Of a stretch of 64,000 nt of DNA, positions 34,990 through 45,960 are shown piece by piece. Within the stretch, counting starts at the first letter, position 1. Each line of letters opens with the position of its first letter. Made by a program: the position numbers and the translations under genes. The DNA is from Emmonsiellopsis sp. PD_33 (taxonomy: Eukaryota > Ascomycota > Eurotiomycetes > Onygenales > Ajellomycetaceae): NCBI GenBank assembly GCA_032988165.1, contig JANTQF010000136.1, positions 23,431 to 87,430 of the forward strand, written 5' to 3'. The notes below the pieces were generated by a model that was not told where the DNA came from, did not search any database, and worked only from the letters and a program-made list of their open reading frames with translations.

Positions 34990-37319
34990 ACATCCTTCCT
35001 ATAGATTTACATTCAGAATGAAAGAAAACACACAAGAAATAGAAGATTATTAATAATAAGTTCTTATTATTTATGAATAATAAGTTATTAACACTTAACT
35101 TTTCATCTATGAATAATAAGGACTCCCACCTTACCACCTCTAAAATTAAAGATCTACTGCTGGTCAAAGAGACAACTATATATAATAAGTATATTATCAC
35201 ATACCATTCAAAATTCCCAGGTTATATGTATAGAGTGGTTATTAATGAGAGATATTACCTCTATCATCTATTCTTCAGAATTTTGTGTGCAATGAAGCTA
35301 CTCAAGTTAGACTTTCTCTAAATAGTGTTAGCTATCTCACTATTAAATAAGACTCACAATTTCTATAACTATATATATTTATTTTATCCAACTAACCTCC
35401 AGATATATTATTCAGATCTCAAGAAGTTCTTTAAGTATCTAACTATTAATAAGTTCCAATTAGTATTATTAGAGGAAGAGAAATTAGAACTATTTAATCT
35501 ACTTTATATATAGTAACTTTCAACTAACAGACATATAGAACCTGACACTGCAGTTGTTGTTATTTTGAAGCTTTTAAAAATAACACTAATTTAAAGATCA
35601 CAACAGACTATAATTAATGGTTAGTGAATTGAGAAGGCTATTCCTTCAAAACATATTAATGCTATAACACTCTGAATGAGCTTATAGAAGCAACTTAAGT
35701 ATTATACATTTCACCTCAAGCATACAAAATAATTATTAATACTAGATATACTTAATAATGGTACTAACATCCCCATTCAGAACAGCACAAGAGTATGTAC
35801 TTTGCAGGTTATATTACTGTTTTTAAAAATCTCAGAGTTTCACAAATATGTGAGATTAAAGAAGATGAGAGTAATTACTCTCAAAAACTTGATTTTTCAG
35901 CCAGATTTTAAGCTATCATTCTTTCTGTATTATTATTATTTAGCTGATACCTACCATTATATTATTTCATTAACTCATTTTGATAGGCATATAGAGTTGA
36001 TGTGCATGTCTCCTATTACTTATTATTTAATAAAAATGTTATATAAAATGTGTGAGATTGGCAAGGAAAAGATAGTATTATTTACCTACAGACTGAACAC
36101 TGCATGACTAGCATCCATGATGTGCTCTAATTTTAGTATAGAGATAATATAGTTGAGAGGAGATATGATATAGAAGGAATAGAATGTGATTATTAACAAC
36201 TTTAATAATGAAAAGTTGGAGAGGATCAAAGTATTAGTCACAACTAATTGTGTGGGGGGATTTAGTGCTAATCTGCAGCTAGGCAGGTGTCAGGCAATGA
36301 TTTTGATTAAATTGCTACATAATTTGAATATAATGTTTCAGACTATAGCACACACACATCATCTGGGTTAGAAAAGAGATGTTTATGTATAGGTACTAAC
36401 CATTAATTATACATTTTAATGATATTAATATGCAAATTTTATAAGGAAAGTAATCTCTGACATCTCTATGTAGTTAGGTGGCTAGGTAGGCTAGGTGAAT
36501 GGATTGACAGAGAGAGCTATCAATTATTTGAATATTCTTATAGGGTGAGAGGAAAACTAGTTAGGATAGAGAAACCTAGCCACTTTAAATTTTAAGATGT
36601 CTAATTTGTCAATGCAGGGGAAAGAGCTTTACAAGAAAATCAGTGAGATATTAGTATTACTTATACTAGAGGATACTCTCAAGAAGACTTAGAAATTGCA
36701 GCACAGGTAAAATGTTATTTATAGATAATAACCTTATAAGCCTAAAAGTATTATGATAGTAATAGTTATCTAGGAACAACCTTCTAATGAGAATATGAAG
36801 GATGTTGTGGAGAATAAGATGAAGACTATGAAGTATAAAGGGAAATTAGAAGATAAGATGGAGGACACTATACAACTTGCATACAGTAAGGCTGTAATCT
36901 ATGAATAACAATGTAGTGATAAGATGGAGGATATTACAGGTGATAATATATAGAATGTGATGCATGAATGATAATTTGCATTTAAGATAGAGTATGTTGT
37001 AGATGGTGTGATAGGTAATATGATTAATAAAGAAGATTTAGATGCTTAAATTAATAAGAGTATGAAGAGTAATAAAGTAGATTTGAATTTAGTGATTAAT
37101 GAAATGATTGATATCTTACATGATAATACTGAGATCTTTCTGGCAGTTAGGAGGCAGAGGGATGGTAGGGATCAAAAGACTAGTAAGAAGTGTGAGAGAG
37201 AGGAGAATAATAATAAGAATAAGAGGTTATTTATAAAAAAAGAGAGGAGGGGAAGGAATAGGAAGCCTAAGACATCACAGAGTACAGAAGAGTATTTTCA
37301 GAAGAAAAAGGAAGATTGA
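34990..37319 (+). pseudogene. SNF2-family helicase, C-terminal half (decayed)
   Basis: Continues the gene of 16,038-17,966 after the ACATC duplication. Motif II appears as VVINERYYL (about 35,235-35,262) where SNF2 proteins have DE-H. Motif III appears as IVLAISLLNK (about 35,322-35,352) where SAT/SATP is expected. The helicase C domain covers 35,802-36,400: YLIKMLYKMCEIGKEKIVLFTY, then VLVTTNCVGGFSANLQ (motif V) and FQTIAHTHHLG (motif VI, with lost Arg codons) followed by KRDVYV-VLT. A basic, Lys/Arg-rich tail ends near 37,319. A GTAAAA..TAG segment at 36,708-36,770 could be an intron. Several catalytic residues are gone, so the protein would be dead. Confidence 0.85.
36715..36728 (+). repeat. 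14-bp near-palindrome TTATTTATAGATAA
   Basis: Sixth member of the palindrome family; here and at 7,485-7,498 the centre has decayed to TTATA. It falls inside the candidate intron of the SNF2 pseudogene. Confidence 0.45.
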
Positions 37320-37589
37320 TTATTAGTATTAGGATTTTTAAATTTTAATATGAATGTTTGATAGGATGATTACTAGTTAGAATATAATGAAAATGATCTC
37401 CATATACTGACTCAAGTTAACTTGGAATTATTTAGATTGATTCTAGATGTTGTTTAATAAATATTTAGCTTGAGAGTTCTTATTGATAACTCAGATTGAG
37501 TTGAGTTGAATATATATTTAGCTTGGACTCAGCTTAAAAGGTTATAGATTTGTGAGTAACTTAACTTAAAAGTATATATAATCAACTTG

Positions 37590-37619
37590 ACTTAGACTTG
37601 TCTGCACTCTACTTTGAAA
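37590..37619 (-). repeat. hAT right end: terminal inverted repeat plus TSD CTTTGAAA
   Basis: CTTGTCTGCACTCTA (37,597-37,611) is the exact complement of the left terminus, and CTTTGAAA (37,612-37,619) repeats the left duplication. The preceding 200 bp hold several AAGTT/AACTT words typical of hAT subterminal regions. Confidence 0.93.
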
Positions 37620-38735
37620 TCTTCCACTTAGATAGGTTATTTTGATTAAATCTAGCCTTATAAAAAGCCTTCTTACAAACTCCATCAGACAGACCTTATA
37701 AGAATAACTAGCAGGCAAGAGATTCCTGAATTTCATTTCAGCTAATCAGTGGCTCAGTAATGATGTAGAATTAATGGCAGAAAGTAAGAATATCTTAACT
37801 GGAAAATTATTTAAAATTAAATAAAGTATTCAGATAGATTTAATTGTACATCTGCTGATGAGCATCATCCTGCTAGAACTCTAATATTAATCTGATCTTA
37901 ACTTTTATCTAGATTTGCAGGTTCTTCACTAACTGATCTACATGACTTTATAGTTCTATAAAGTAATAATTATGCAGCACTATTAAGATTTTATTTTTAG
38001 AAATATGGTACAGCTTCAGCACAGCATTGAACTGATTAATAAACTAAGTAATATTTTTCCTATTAAAAGAGAGGGCTTTAAGGGATTCAGGAACTGATAT
38101 GAGTATGATAAGTTACTAATAAACTATTTTACTTTTAGGAGGCAAGATACTACTAGGTGTAGGTAGGTCTGATGAGAAATTAATAGAGCTGAACATTTTC
38201 TTACTATTAATCTTAATTTTTAGTAGTAGAGCTGATGCTTTTTCTAATTGAGTTTAATAATAAGTAATAGAATCCAACTGAGCATGCTTAGAAGGCATAT
38301 ATTGATGGAGAAATGAGTAGATGAGTAATTTACATTTACAAATAAGAAATAAGTTGATAATGATGGTAATATCTATATCCTTCTGTAAGTAGAGATTTAG
38401 AGACTTAAGAAAGAAAAGGAATTATAAAATCTACTATAAATTTTTCTTCTCACTAGAGTCTGTATTTATTAAGGAATAGCTTGATAGATTTAATAGTTTA
38501 GTGGGTCTATTTTTTGAAGTTTTCTTCTAGCAGCATTACTATTAGTACAGCTGCAAGGCTGCAGGCCTGCTCCAACTAAATAGGCTTCAAGTTATTATAA
38601 ATTGAAATAAGAGAATTGTGTTGAGCAACACACTCAATAAAAGAAAAGAAAAAAGGGAAAAGAAACTCAGTATAATTATCTATATTAATGCTGCCATCTA
38701 TTCATTCATTTATGATTTCCAATTATGCACATTAA
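37612..38735 (-). pseudogene. Gypsy A1 gag, remainder (decayed)
   Basis: Co-linear with 29,331-30,448 of A2. It completes the gag that the hAT element split, with additional CA/TG to TA changes and no open frames left. Confidence 0.9.
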
Positions 38736-39053
38736 TGAAGCAGGGACAGGATGTGTGCATCAAGCAGCACTAAATAGGACAGTAGCAAACACAAGAAAAG
38801 AATTGATATTAATATTAAAGTGGAGGAATGTATTGGCAATCTATAGTATAAAATAATATAGTAATAGAATGATAAGGTAACATACAAAAAGAAACAAAAG
38901 ATCTATCTCAAAGAAGCACACACATGCATGAGAAATTCACAAATAAACAGATGGAGTTCTACTATAAAAGGAAAATATCTATCTCTATGATATACTTAGT
39001 GGTGAAAGCCTCAGTAAAAAATTGATCCAATCTAACAGTAAATCCCCATCACA
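38736..39053 (-). repeat. 5' LTR of Gypsy A1
   Basis: About 318 bp, third copy of the A-family LTR, with TGAAG at the left and CATCACA at the right on the plus strand. Copia sequence follows directly. The partner LTR and the second copy of the TSD lie outside the window. Confidence 0.92.
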
Positions 39054-41870
39054 ATACTATTATTATAATGTCTAAGGATTCTTATATAGGGGTTAAGATT
39101 GTCAGTCTAAAATTAAATTTTTACTGTACTGACTATATATAGGCTAGAATGACTTAGTATTTCTCTTAAACATTAATTAGTACCTTACACACTTTAGATT
39201 ATGAAGAAAATCCACATTAATCTTACAGAAGAGAGTAAGATATTAGAAGATCTATTTAACTATTTTTTAGAGTCTTACTAAAAAATGAAATATTTCATGC
39301 TACTAACATGTAATACAACATACTATAGATAGGTATATTTTTTGAACTCAAAAGATCTGATAGTTAATTTTTTTGGGTACTAGCTCAGATTTATAGGCAA
39401 TATAAGGTATAGCACCTTAGTAGTCATTCATATAGATATAGATAGTATTTTTCACTCCACCTGAATGCAGCAGATTATAACTGACTATAGAATTAAATAA
39501 AAACCTATAATATCTTAGTCATCTCATCAGAATACAGTCTCTAAATAGGGAATTCATATAGTTATAAAATAGATGAGAGCTATTCTCATACAGAGTAATT
39601 TACCCAAGAAATTCTGAATAAATATCTTGCATGTAGTCATTATAATAACTAATAATACTTCTATATCTATAGTTCTATATAATGAAAAGTTCTGACTGCA
39701 GATAGTAGATTTAATTACCCCTAACTCTCATAAGATTTTAGGAAGTGCTCTTATAAACATTCCATTAAAAGTCAAATATTTTTATTAACTCAGGGTAGAT
39801 GTTTACACCCATCTGCACAGTTTATAAAAGCCCACAGACAAGTTATCCTCTCATAAGAAACTATATAAGTTAATTGGATTTAATGAGACATCAATCTTTC
39901 AGCTCTGAGATTCTATTATAAATAAGATTATAGCATCATCTGACATCAAATTCATGCAAGAAAAGGCAGATTCAGGCCATAGAGTTTAATTTGCAGAAGA
40001 GGAATTAACCCTTAAGGCCTCTAATGATCTAAATATAGAATCAATTTTTATAATAAATAAGAATGCTGAGGCTCCTGCAGATATTAAATGATTATATCTA
40101 GTATTAACCTTTATAACTTACATTTTCTCCTCTAATATAGGTAGTCTTTCTAAATCATATAATAACACTGTATTTAGATTAGGAAAGGTAAGAGAATACT
40201 AATAAAAATCAATGCAGCATGAGATCTTTAATTTTAAATGTCATAAGATGTGGTATCTCATCTTCTGATCTGATGTACTAGTCAGAGAACCAGTAATATC
40301 AGACTATTAAGTGTTTATTGAAAAAGATTAATCTTAGAATCTAAATGTAAATCTTAATAGCATTCTATGAAAGTCCCATTGAATAATCTATAATAATTAG
40401 CTGAAGAAGAGTAGTAAAAAGGAAATCTACATACTCATTATAATTAACACTGCAAACTGCATGTTATTTATTATAGTGACTCAGTGAGAGTAGATATTAT
40501 AGCAGGTTAATATCATATTAGTCTACCTACATGATCATCTAGGTAAGAACTGTAAAATAATTTATATGAGGTAACTTACTGACTTTAAGTTAGATACTCT
40601 AAAAATATTTATCTGCACTATTGAGGGTAGTCTCTACAGACTTGATTCAGCTATAAGGATTTAGTATGAATACTTAATGAATTATTTATATAACTTAGAA
40701 TTTATTGCAAGCTTCTATAACCTGGCTTTCTAATATCATATGAAGAAGTCACATCTCTATATAACTATATATATTGATGATTTAAATATAGTCTCTGAAG
40801 TTCCTAAAAATGCTAACTAGCTAGTGAAAGCTCTCAGTGAGAGACTTAAGATCAAGAATTTATACAAACCAATAAAATATCTAGATATAGAAGTTAACTA
40901 CAGGCCTGATAGTATCAAATTGACTCATTAACACTATATTGAGTAATTAGTGAAGGATTTCTATTTGAATGATACTATCACTATTAGTATGCTCATAAAG
41001 AAGGTCTTTTACATTAATAATTTCCTCCTCCCTAAAAATAAGGTAGATTTTATGAAGCAATGTTTTCAACAGAGTGTAGATTGTATTCAGTATCTTGCAG
41101 TTAAAACTTGACCTGATATCACACACACAGTCTCACTACTTAAGTAATATAATATAAACCTCACCTCAAAATCATAAAAGGTGCTATTATATGTCATCTG
41201 ATATTTGAAAGGAACCCTCAGAATCAGACTCTAGTATAAATATCATTCTAATAGCTTAAATCTAGTATTTTCAAATGATGTCTATCTCCCTATTAGATAC
41301 ATAGATTCCAATTAGATAGAACTATTAAATAGTAAATAAAAATTTATATTTAGCTATATCTTCAAGCTTGCAGGATCTCTAATCTCATAGCATTCTACTA
41401 AATAATCCTATATGACTCTTAGTTCAAATAAAGCTGAATACATTGCACTCAGTAAGGTAGTTCATAAAGTAACATGAATTTAGAATCTCATATTAGAGAT
41501 TAGATTTATCATTATATCTTCTATACAGGTTTTTGTGAATAATAAGAGTATAATTGACCTTACTCAAGTCACTATGATTATAGCTTATAGCAAGCATATA
41601 GACATGTATTTTCATTACTTATAATCTCAGTTGAAGAATGGCATTATAGCATTAAATTATATTAATACAGTTGAAATAGCAGCTAACAGCCTGATAAAAT
41701 CTCTGGGCACTATTACTTTCATACAATTCATTAATTTACTAGGGATTTCTACTGAGGATGATAGGAAGTAGTAAGTCTGGTCATATATCTAGGTTTTTTC
41801 TCTATCTGGTAACATTTTGTTGTTTTTTAGTGTTTTTTGTGAGATCTATGCTTTTCACATAGCTCCACTC
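39054..41870 (+). pseudogene. Copia element pol: integrase, RT, RNase H (decayed)
   Basis: Plus-strand Copia order. The integrase C-terminal part at about 39,560-39,960 has MRAILIQSNLPKKF and a later FNETSIFQL-DSI-NKII. RT at about 40,300-41,060 has YLHDHLGKNCKIIYM and the catalytic-site form YIDDLNIV (about 40,770). RNase H at about 41,200-41,740 has a GTLRIRL-YKYHSNS-like segment, SNKAEYIALS, SKHIDMYFHYL and AANSLIKSLGTITF. Gag, protease and the 5' LTR are outside the window because A1 inserted here. This is probably the oldest layer of the stack. Confidence 0.92.
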
Positions 41871-42033
41871 AAGGGGGGGTATTGGCAGCTGTAGGCCTCC
41901 AGTCTCCTGATTGGGCTTAGCACAATTATATGATTGCATGGTAGATAGATTCTCTTGCTAGTGTAGCAATCCAAGAACCTTCAACCTTCCCACATATACT
42001 ATCCATTGGACTCTGCTAGCTTGGCTTCTAGTT
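41871..42033 (+). repeat. Copia polypurine tract and probable 3' LTR
   Basis: AAGGGGGGGT (41,871-41,880) is a polypurine tract. The about 150 bp after it, starting TTGGCAGCTGTAGG and ending TAGTTTCA, have no CpG and likely form the 3' LTR. The exact right border cannot be fixed without the 5' LTR. CpG reappears at 42,044. Confidence 0.6.
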
Positions 42034-42765
42034 TCAGTGTTGGGCGCGTGAATCGTCTTCATGGGCGTAAATATTGTAAGTAAAGTTAACAATCTCCAAC
42101 ACCTCCATATACCACATAACCCTTCGTTGCCGCTGTGCTTTGATTTCAAGTTCTGATACCTTCACTCGGCAAAGATGATCTCGGCATTGCAGGTCACATG
42201 ACCTCGGGCCGTGCCCGAAATCGGCCCGCGCACGAACATAATTGGTTCGGAGCTTTTTAACAAGAAAAAGGGCCCAGGCCAATAAGAGCCAATCAGGGCA
42301 CGGCAGGCCGACCCGACACCAGAAAAAAGTGATAAACTCGTCTCTCTCTCCACATCTCTATGGTGTCATCCGCGCTAGATATCGCAGCATGTCGTGCCAA
42401 GCTAGTAGCTTCTTTACCTTTGACTTTTGCCCACATTACGTGTGGGGGAGCGTTGGAATTGCAGCAGCGAGACCGCGAAGAAATTGGTGGAGAGGAGTGT
42501 GGGAAGCGTCGGACATGCGAAAGTATGTGCCCCATAGCGCTGACATGGCGCAATTGATAATGACTGTATGTCAAAGGCAATGGATAGCCCAGGCCATGGC
42601 GAATGGGGGAAAATTGGAATGAAGGATGAAGGGAGATCCGATATAAAGAGGGCACATTGCCCGTTTTGATCAGGCGCGGAGGAGAAAAAGTGATATCCGT
42701 TCTTCTGGAACCAAAATCGGGGTCATTAGCAAGTGGTTCGTCAGTGAAAGACTGTCCTGCTCGCG
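42034..42765 (+). promoter_or_regulatory. Upstream region of the UNC93-like gene, next to the transposon border
   Basis: CpG-normal sequence with no convincing gene; open frames on both strands are short and mutually overlapping. A TATAAA-like element (ATATAAAG) lies at about 42,641, 125 bp upstream of the ATG. The border with CpG-free DNA is only about 0.7 kb from the start codon. Confidence 0.45.
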
Positions 42766-44540
42766 ATGGCCGAAGTTCAGAAAACGACAGACGTCGAGGA
42801 TTCCTCTGTCGGTGGCGAAGAGCTCGCAGAGTACTCGAAGCCTGTGTCGAAATTCACGAGATGGTATCGCAGCCCGCTGTTTAATGTTGTTATTGTCGGA
42901 TTGATCTCGTTTACGCAGCCGGGTATTTGGAATGCGTTGAATTGTATGTTCTGATTTTTTTTTCTGTGGCAAGGTTTCATCAAATGCTTGAATTGCGCTG
43001 TTTAGAAATATTTCTTTCGGCTGACGAACGATTTTTCTATCCAGATACCGGCGCAGGCGGCCAGGCGGAGCCGTACCTTGTCAACGGAGCGAATGCATTG
43101 ACTTTTGGGTAATTCAATCGCTCCTTTCCTCTCATCGCCCTAAATGTATGCATTCATCAGCTAACTGACCCCACCTCCCCCAGTTTGATGTCCTTTGGCT
43201 GCACAATATTCGGCGTCCTCGCAAATAGATACGGACTGCGAAGAATCCTCGCAATCGGCTGTCTGGGCTATGCGCCATACTCCGCAGCTCTGTACGTAAA
43301 CAACCGATATGGCGTTGAGTGGTTCATGCTTTTCGGTGGCGCAACATGCGGTCTTGCTGCGTCCGCTTTGTGGGCTGCTGAGGGAGCTATCGCCATCGGA
43401 TACCCGACTATCAAGGAGCGTGGACGGATGAGTATGTCATTTCCTTAACCCCCCTAACTTCTCCACCACTGAGTGACAAATACTGACATTATGCGCCGCT
43501 TCAAAGCCGGAATCTGGCTTGGCCTCCGCGAACTGGGCCAACTAATCGGCGCCTCCATCACTCTCTCCCTCAACGTCAAACAAGGCGAAAAGGGCAAAGT
43601 CGGCTACGTAACGTACCTCGTCCTCATTGCACTCCAATGTCTCGGCCTCCCACTCTCCCTTCTGGTCTCCCACCCGTCAAAAGTAATCCGCGGCGACGGC
43701 TCCCGCGTCAACATCCCCAGCAAATCCAAGACCGTCGTGGGCGAATTCAAAGCCGCCTGGCGCATCCTCAAGACCAAACACATCTACATGCTGATCCCCA
43801 TGCTGGTCGGGTTCGGATGGAACGCGATATACTTGGGTATTTACCAGACGAAGTATTTCTCTGTGCGCACGCGGACGCTAGCGTCGCTGTGCTCGGGGAT
43901 TGCGTCGACGTTTGCGAATATCTTTTGGGGGTGGTTTTTTGATCTAAAGTGCTTCAGTCGGCCGGTGCTGGCGAAGTGTACGTGGTTCTTTTTCGCGGTT
44001 TTCATGTTCGGGTTGTTTGGGTGGCAGGTAGCGAATGAGAAGTTTTATTCGAGCGCTGAGGAGAAGGTCACGCTGGATTGGGAGCGTCCGGGGTTTGGGA
44101 GGGGTTTTGCGGTCAATGTGTTGTTCCGGTAAGATGAGCACCCGTCCTTGATTGTTTTGTGTCCTCCGCGTACTAATGCTCGGGAAAACAGCTTCATGAA
44201 CGAATCCCACTACATGTTCGTATACTGGATCATCGGCACATTCACCAACGACCTCGAAAATATCACCCTGACCGTCGGCATCATCCGTTCGTTCGAATCC
44301 GTCGGCTCTGCCATCTCCTACGGCATTGGTGCCGTGAAGACCACGCCCATGGTAAACCTTATCGTTGCATTCGTCATGTTCGCCCTCACTGTTCCATCAA
44401 CCAGTGCCGTCGTGTTCATGGTACCTGAGCACCCTGAGGACACGCCTGCCGGGCTGACGGACTCTGGCTCGCACGATGGTGCTGATGAGAGCACGGAGAG
44501 TAAAGCGGTGGTTCCCAAGGAAGTGCCGGCGGAGAAGTGA
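42766..44540 (+). CDS. UNC93/DUF895-like multi-pass membrane transporter (MFS fold)
   Basis: Five exons: 42,766-42,943, 43,045-43,108, 43,184-43,431, 43,507-44,128 and 44,192-44,540. Introns are GT..AG, all phases close, and the product is 486 residues. The N-terminal cytosolic tail is acidic, followed by FTQPGIWNAL and the GAGGQAEPYLVNGANALTFG segment typical of fungal UNC93-like proteins. Next come GLRRILAIGC, GLAASALWAAEGAIAIGYP and RELGQLIGASI. About 11-12 hydrophobic segments and a hydrophilic, Glu/Lys-rich C-terminus follow. The family lies within the major facilitator superfamily, and substrates in fungi are unknown. The start was chosen because this ATG has good context and gives the conserved N-terminus. 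It is convergent with the NAD kinase gene. Confidence 0.92.
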
Positions 44541-45960
44541 TGTTGGTAATGCGTTGAACCAATGGCATTGAAACGTCGAAATGGAGGTTGTCAGGTCTGG
44601 ATGGGCCTGTTTTCAGCATAAGACCCAGCCTGAAATAATGCACTGTATAGTATTAATAATTAGTTATACCCAACATAAAAGTTCTCTGTTTATTGGAAGG
44701 AAACCTCCTTCATTGTCAATTTGTCCCTTTTCTTGACAGTTCTGGAATGTGCATGCAGCGAGCTGGGATGATATGGACTGAAAGCTTTAATGGTTAGCAT
44801 TCTTCTTGCTTTCACAAGGTACCATCCATTTCCTTGGCCTTTTCATTATAGCCGGTGACAATAAATGGAAGGCAGGGTATCAGCAATCCATTGGATAATT
44901 AGTAACAAAAGCTGGGATATCCACTGGAAGGCCTAAAATGTTCATATAGGAATAGGACTCAAGATATTAATAAAAACAATTTAACAGCAACAAATTTATG
45001 ACTGCTAGAATAATTTAGAGATATAGCACTTATCGCAGCTCCTATTATCCCCCATCTGATCTCTGCGCTCACGGATCTCGATAGTCCTAGTTGCAATTAC
45101 GTCATTTCGAAGTCCTGAGGGATTTCACGTTCAGCCTCCCATTGGGTTGGGCTATTTTCATCTGCTGTGCGAGGGTTGGACTGCAGTCGCGCCAAAGTGG
45201 CGGGTGCATAGTAAGGTTGGACAGGATTCTCATGAGTGGATGGTTTATTTCAAACACGAGAGGGAGGAATGAAAGAAAGGGAGAAAGAAGAGCTGGAAAT
45301 GTGTAGCCAATAATTGATAATAGATAGAGCGAGACATGACCCGAGATACAATGGGCGGATAATAATAGTGGTAGTTAGTACCAGGTGGTGTTAAACTATG
45401 CTTCAGATCCTTTTGACTTCCAAACTATTCATCAAGGTGTTTGCGACATTTCGGAAAAAAATACCTGCATGGGAACGCAGCAGAAAATTGTACCGCAGGC
45501 CATTGATGGCATGTTGAAACCATGGGTCTGATGTTGAAAGGTGTGGTTGGAACTTGGCGGCTGCGCTCTTGCACGAGGGTTGATGTAAGTGGCTTTGTTT
45601 TTTCTTTTTCTTTGTTAACTTATCGATAAGGATGGTCTTTCTCAGAAGCAGAATTAGGGCAGGGAAGGAGGAAAATTCGAATGTTGTATTCGAAACAATG
45701 CGAGGTGAACCGTGAACGAAATCGTGAGGTCGTGTATGGGGACGCTTGGATAGCATCCCTCGAAACATGAAACGTGTATATGGATAAGGCTATGGTGTGG
45801 GTGTATATATGGGACGAAAAGAAGGGGAAGAAGAACGAGGCAGAGAAGTTTATCCAAGAAAAGCCCCGGGAAAATTAAAACCAAATTCAACGCTCATCAA
45901 AATCATGTCGTGACGAAACAGAAAAAAAAGAGGGGGGACAAAAGGCAATATGATCTATAT
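44541..45960. other. Intergenic, between two convergent 3' ends
   Basis: No supported gene. 44,640-45,035 is AT-rich and poor in CpG compared with its surroundings and could be a short transposon relic. The remainder would hold the 3' UTRs of both genes. Confidence 0.5.

Larger units (their letters stand above)
7102..37611 (-). mobile_element. Large hAT-type DNA transposon carrying SNF2 helicase and actin relics, host to nested retrotransposons
   Basis: The element is defined by matching inverted ends and an exact 8-bp TSD, and inserted into the gag region of Gypsy A1. Its span is 30.5 kb, of which about 17.0 kb is the later insertion of Gypsy B (itself containing A2), leaving about 13.5 kb. 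From left to right it holds an AAGT-rich subterminal region, a hAT transposase on the minus strand, an unidentified minus-strand coding relic, an actin pseudogene on the minus strand, tandem repeats, a MITE, and an SNF2 helicase on the plus strand reaching almost to the right end. Known fungal hATs are usually a few kb long, so this size is odd. Either the transposon acquired cargo, or further insertions without obvious borders lie inside it. Strand is given from the transposase. Confidence 0.8.

Noticed and set aside
16038..37319. Telomere-linked helicase marking a chromosome end
   Set aside because: No telomeric repeats were seen, and the helicase motifs are of SNF2 rather than RecQ type.
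7102..37611. Starship-type giant element carrying host genes
   Set aside because: No DUF3435 tyrosine recombinase is recognisable, and the ends have inverted repeats with an 8-bp duplication, which fits hAT.
1..42000. Alternative genetic code (TGA read as Arg, TAG as Gln)
   Set aside because: The pattern is limited to transposon DNA and matches C-to-T decay of CGA and CAG; genes after 42 kb use the standard code.
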